NCBI GenBank assembly: GCA_946615875.1
Contig: CAMOIK010000114.1
Span: 1-6,498, forward strand
Reading direction: 5' to 3'
DNA: 6,498 nucleotides
Source: an uncultured Verrucomicrobiota bacterium
GTDB lineage: Bacteria; Verrucomicrobiota; Kiritimatiellia; RFP12; UBA1067
This document shows, in pieces, positions 4,689 through 6,498 of this stretch. Every line of letters begins with the position of its first letter. Within the stretch, counting starts at the first letter, position 1. The notes beneath the pieces are model-generated. The model was given only the letters and a program-made list of their open reading frames with translations. It did not search any database and was not told where the DNA came from. The translations under genes were made by a program, and so were the position numbers.

Positions 4689-6498
<1,810 letters not shown>

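Overview
The window is a GC-rich stretch of bacterial chromosome carrying mostly housekeeping genes. All nine recognisable genes are on the + strand. The gene set suggests a Gram-negative bacterium. An ExbB/TolQ-type and ExbD/TolR-type pair occurs beside an RNase HIII, a type 2 RNase H common in Firmicutes, Chlamydiae and other PVC bacteria but absent from most Proteobacteria. My best inference is a member of the PVC superphylum (Verrucomicrobiota, Kiritimatiellota or Lentisphaerota). No 16S rRNA or comparable marker is present to settle this.

Positions 1-914 hold the end of the alpha ribosomal-protein operon: the C-terminal domain of rpoA, then rplQ (L17), then rpsU (S21). The rpsU start overlaps the rplQ stop by one base. 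Placing rpsU here, rather than beside dnaG/rpoD, is the notable feature. The following 90-nt gap (915-1004) contains an 18-nt perfect palindrome and a 12-bp hairpin.

Positions 1005-2495 hold a MutT-like Nudix hydrolase and RNase HIII (rnhC). A consensus extended -10 promoter (TGCTATAAT) lies over the Nudix stop codon, only 8 nt before the rnhC start, so rnhC may be transcribed as a leaderless mRNA. Both genes plausibly guard nucleic-acid integrity, one by cleaning the nucleotide pool and the other by removing RNA:DNA hybrids.

Positions 2557-4631 hold a tightly packed trio with gaps of 3 and 2 nt. It comprises a MotA/TolQ/ExbB-family channel subunit, an ExbD/TolR-family partner, and a P-loop nucleoside kinase of the uridine kinase/phosphoribulokinase type. 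The kinase lacks the N-terminal TGS and ThrRS-like domains seen in many homologues. From 4689 to the window edge is lepA (elongation factor 4), essentially full length but with its stop codon not visible. The exbB-like gene and lepA both follow A/C-rich, G-poor leaders without a Shine-Dalgarno sequence, whereas rplQ, rpsU, the exbD-like gene and the kinase have purine-rich ones.

I found no mobile element, CRISPR array, tRNA, rRNA or clear new multi-gene system. The interesting points are regulatory (hairpins, possible leaderless start, non-SD leaders) and architectural (rpsU placement, truncated kinase).
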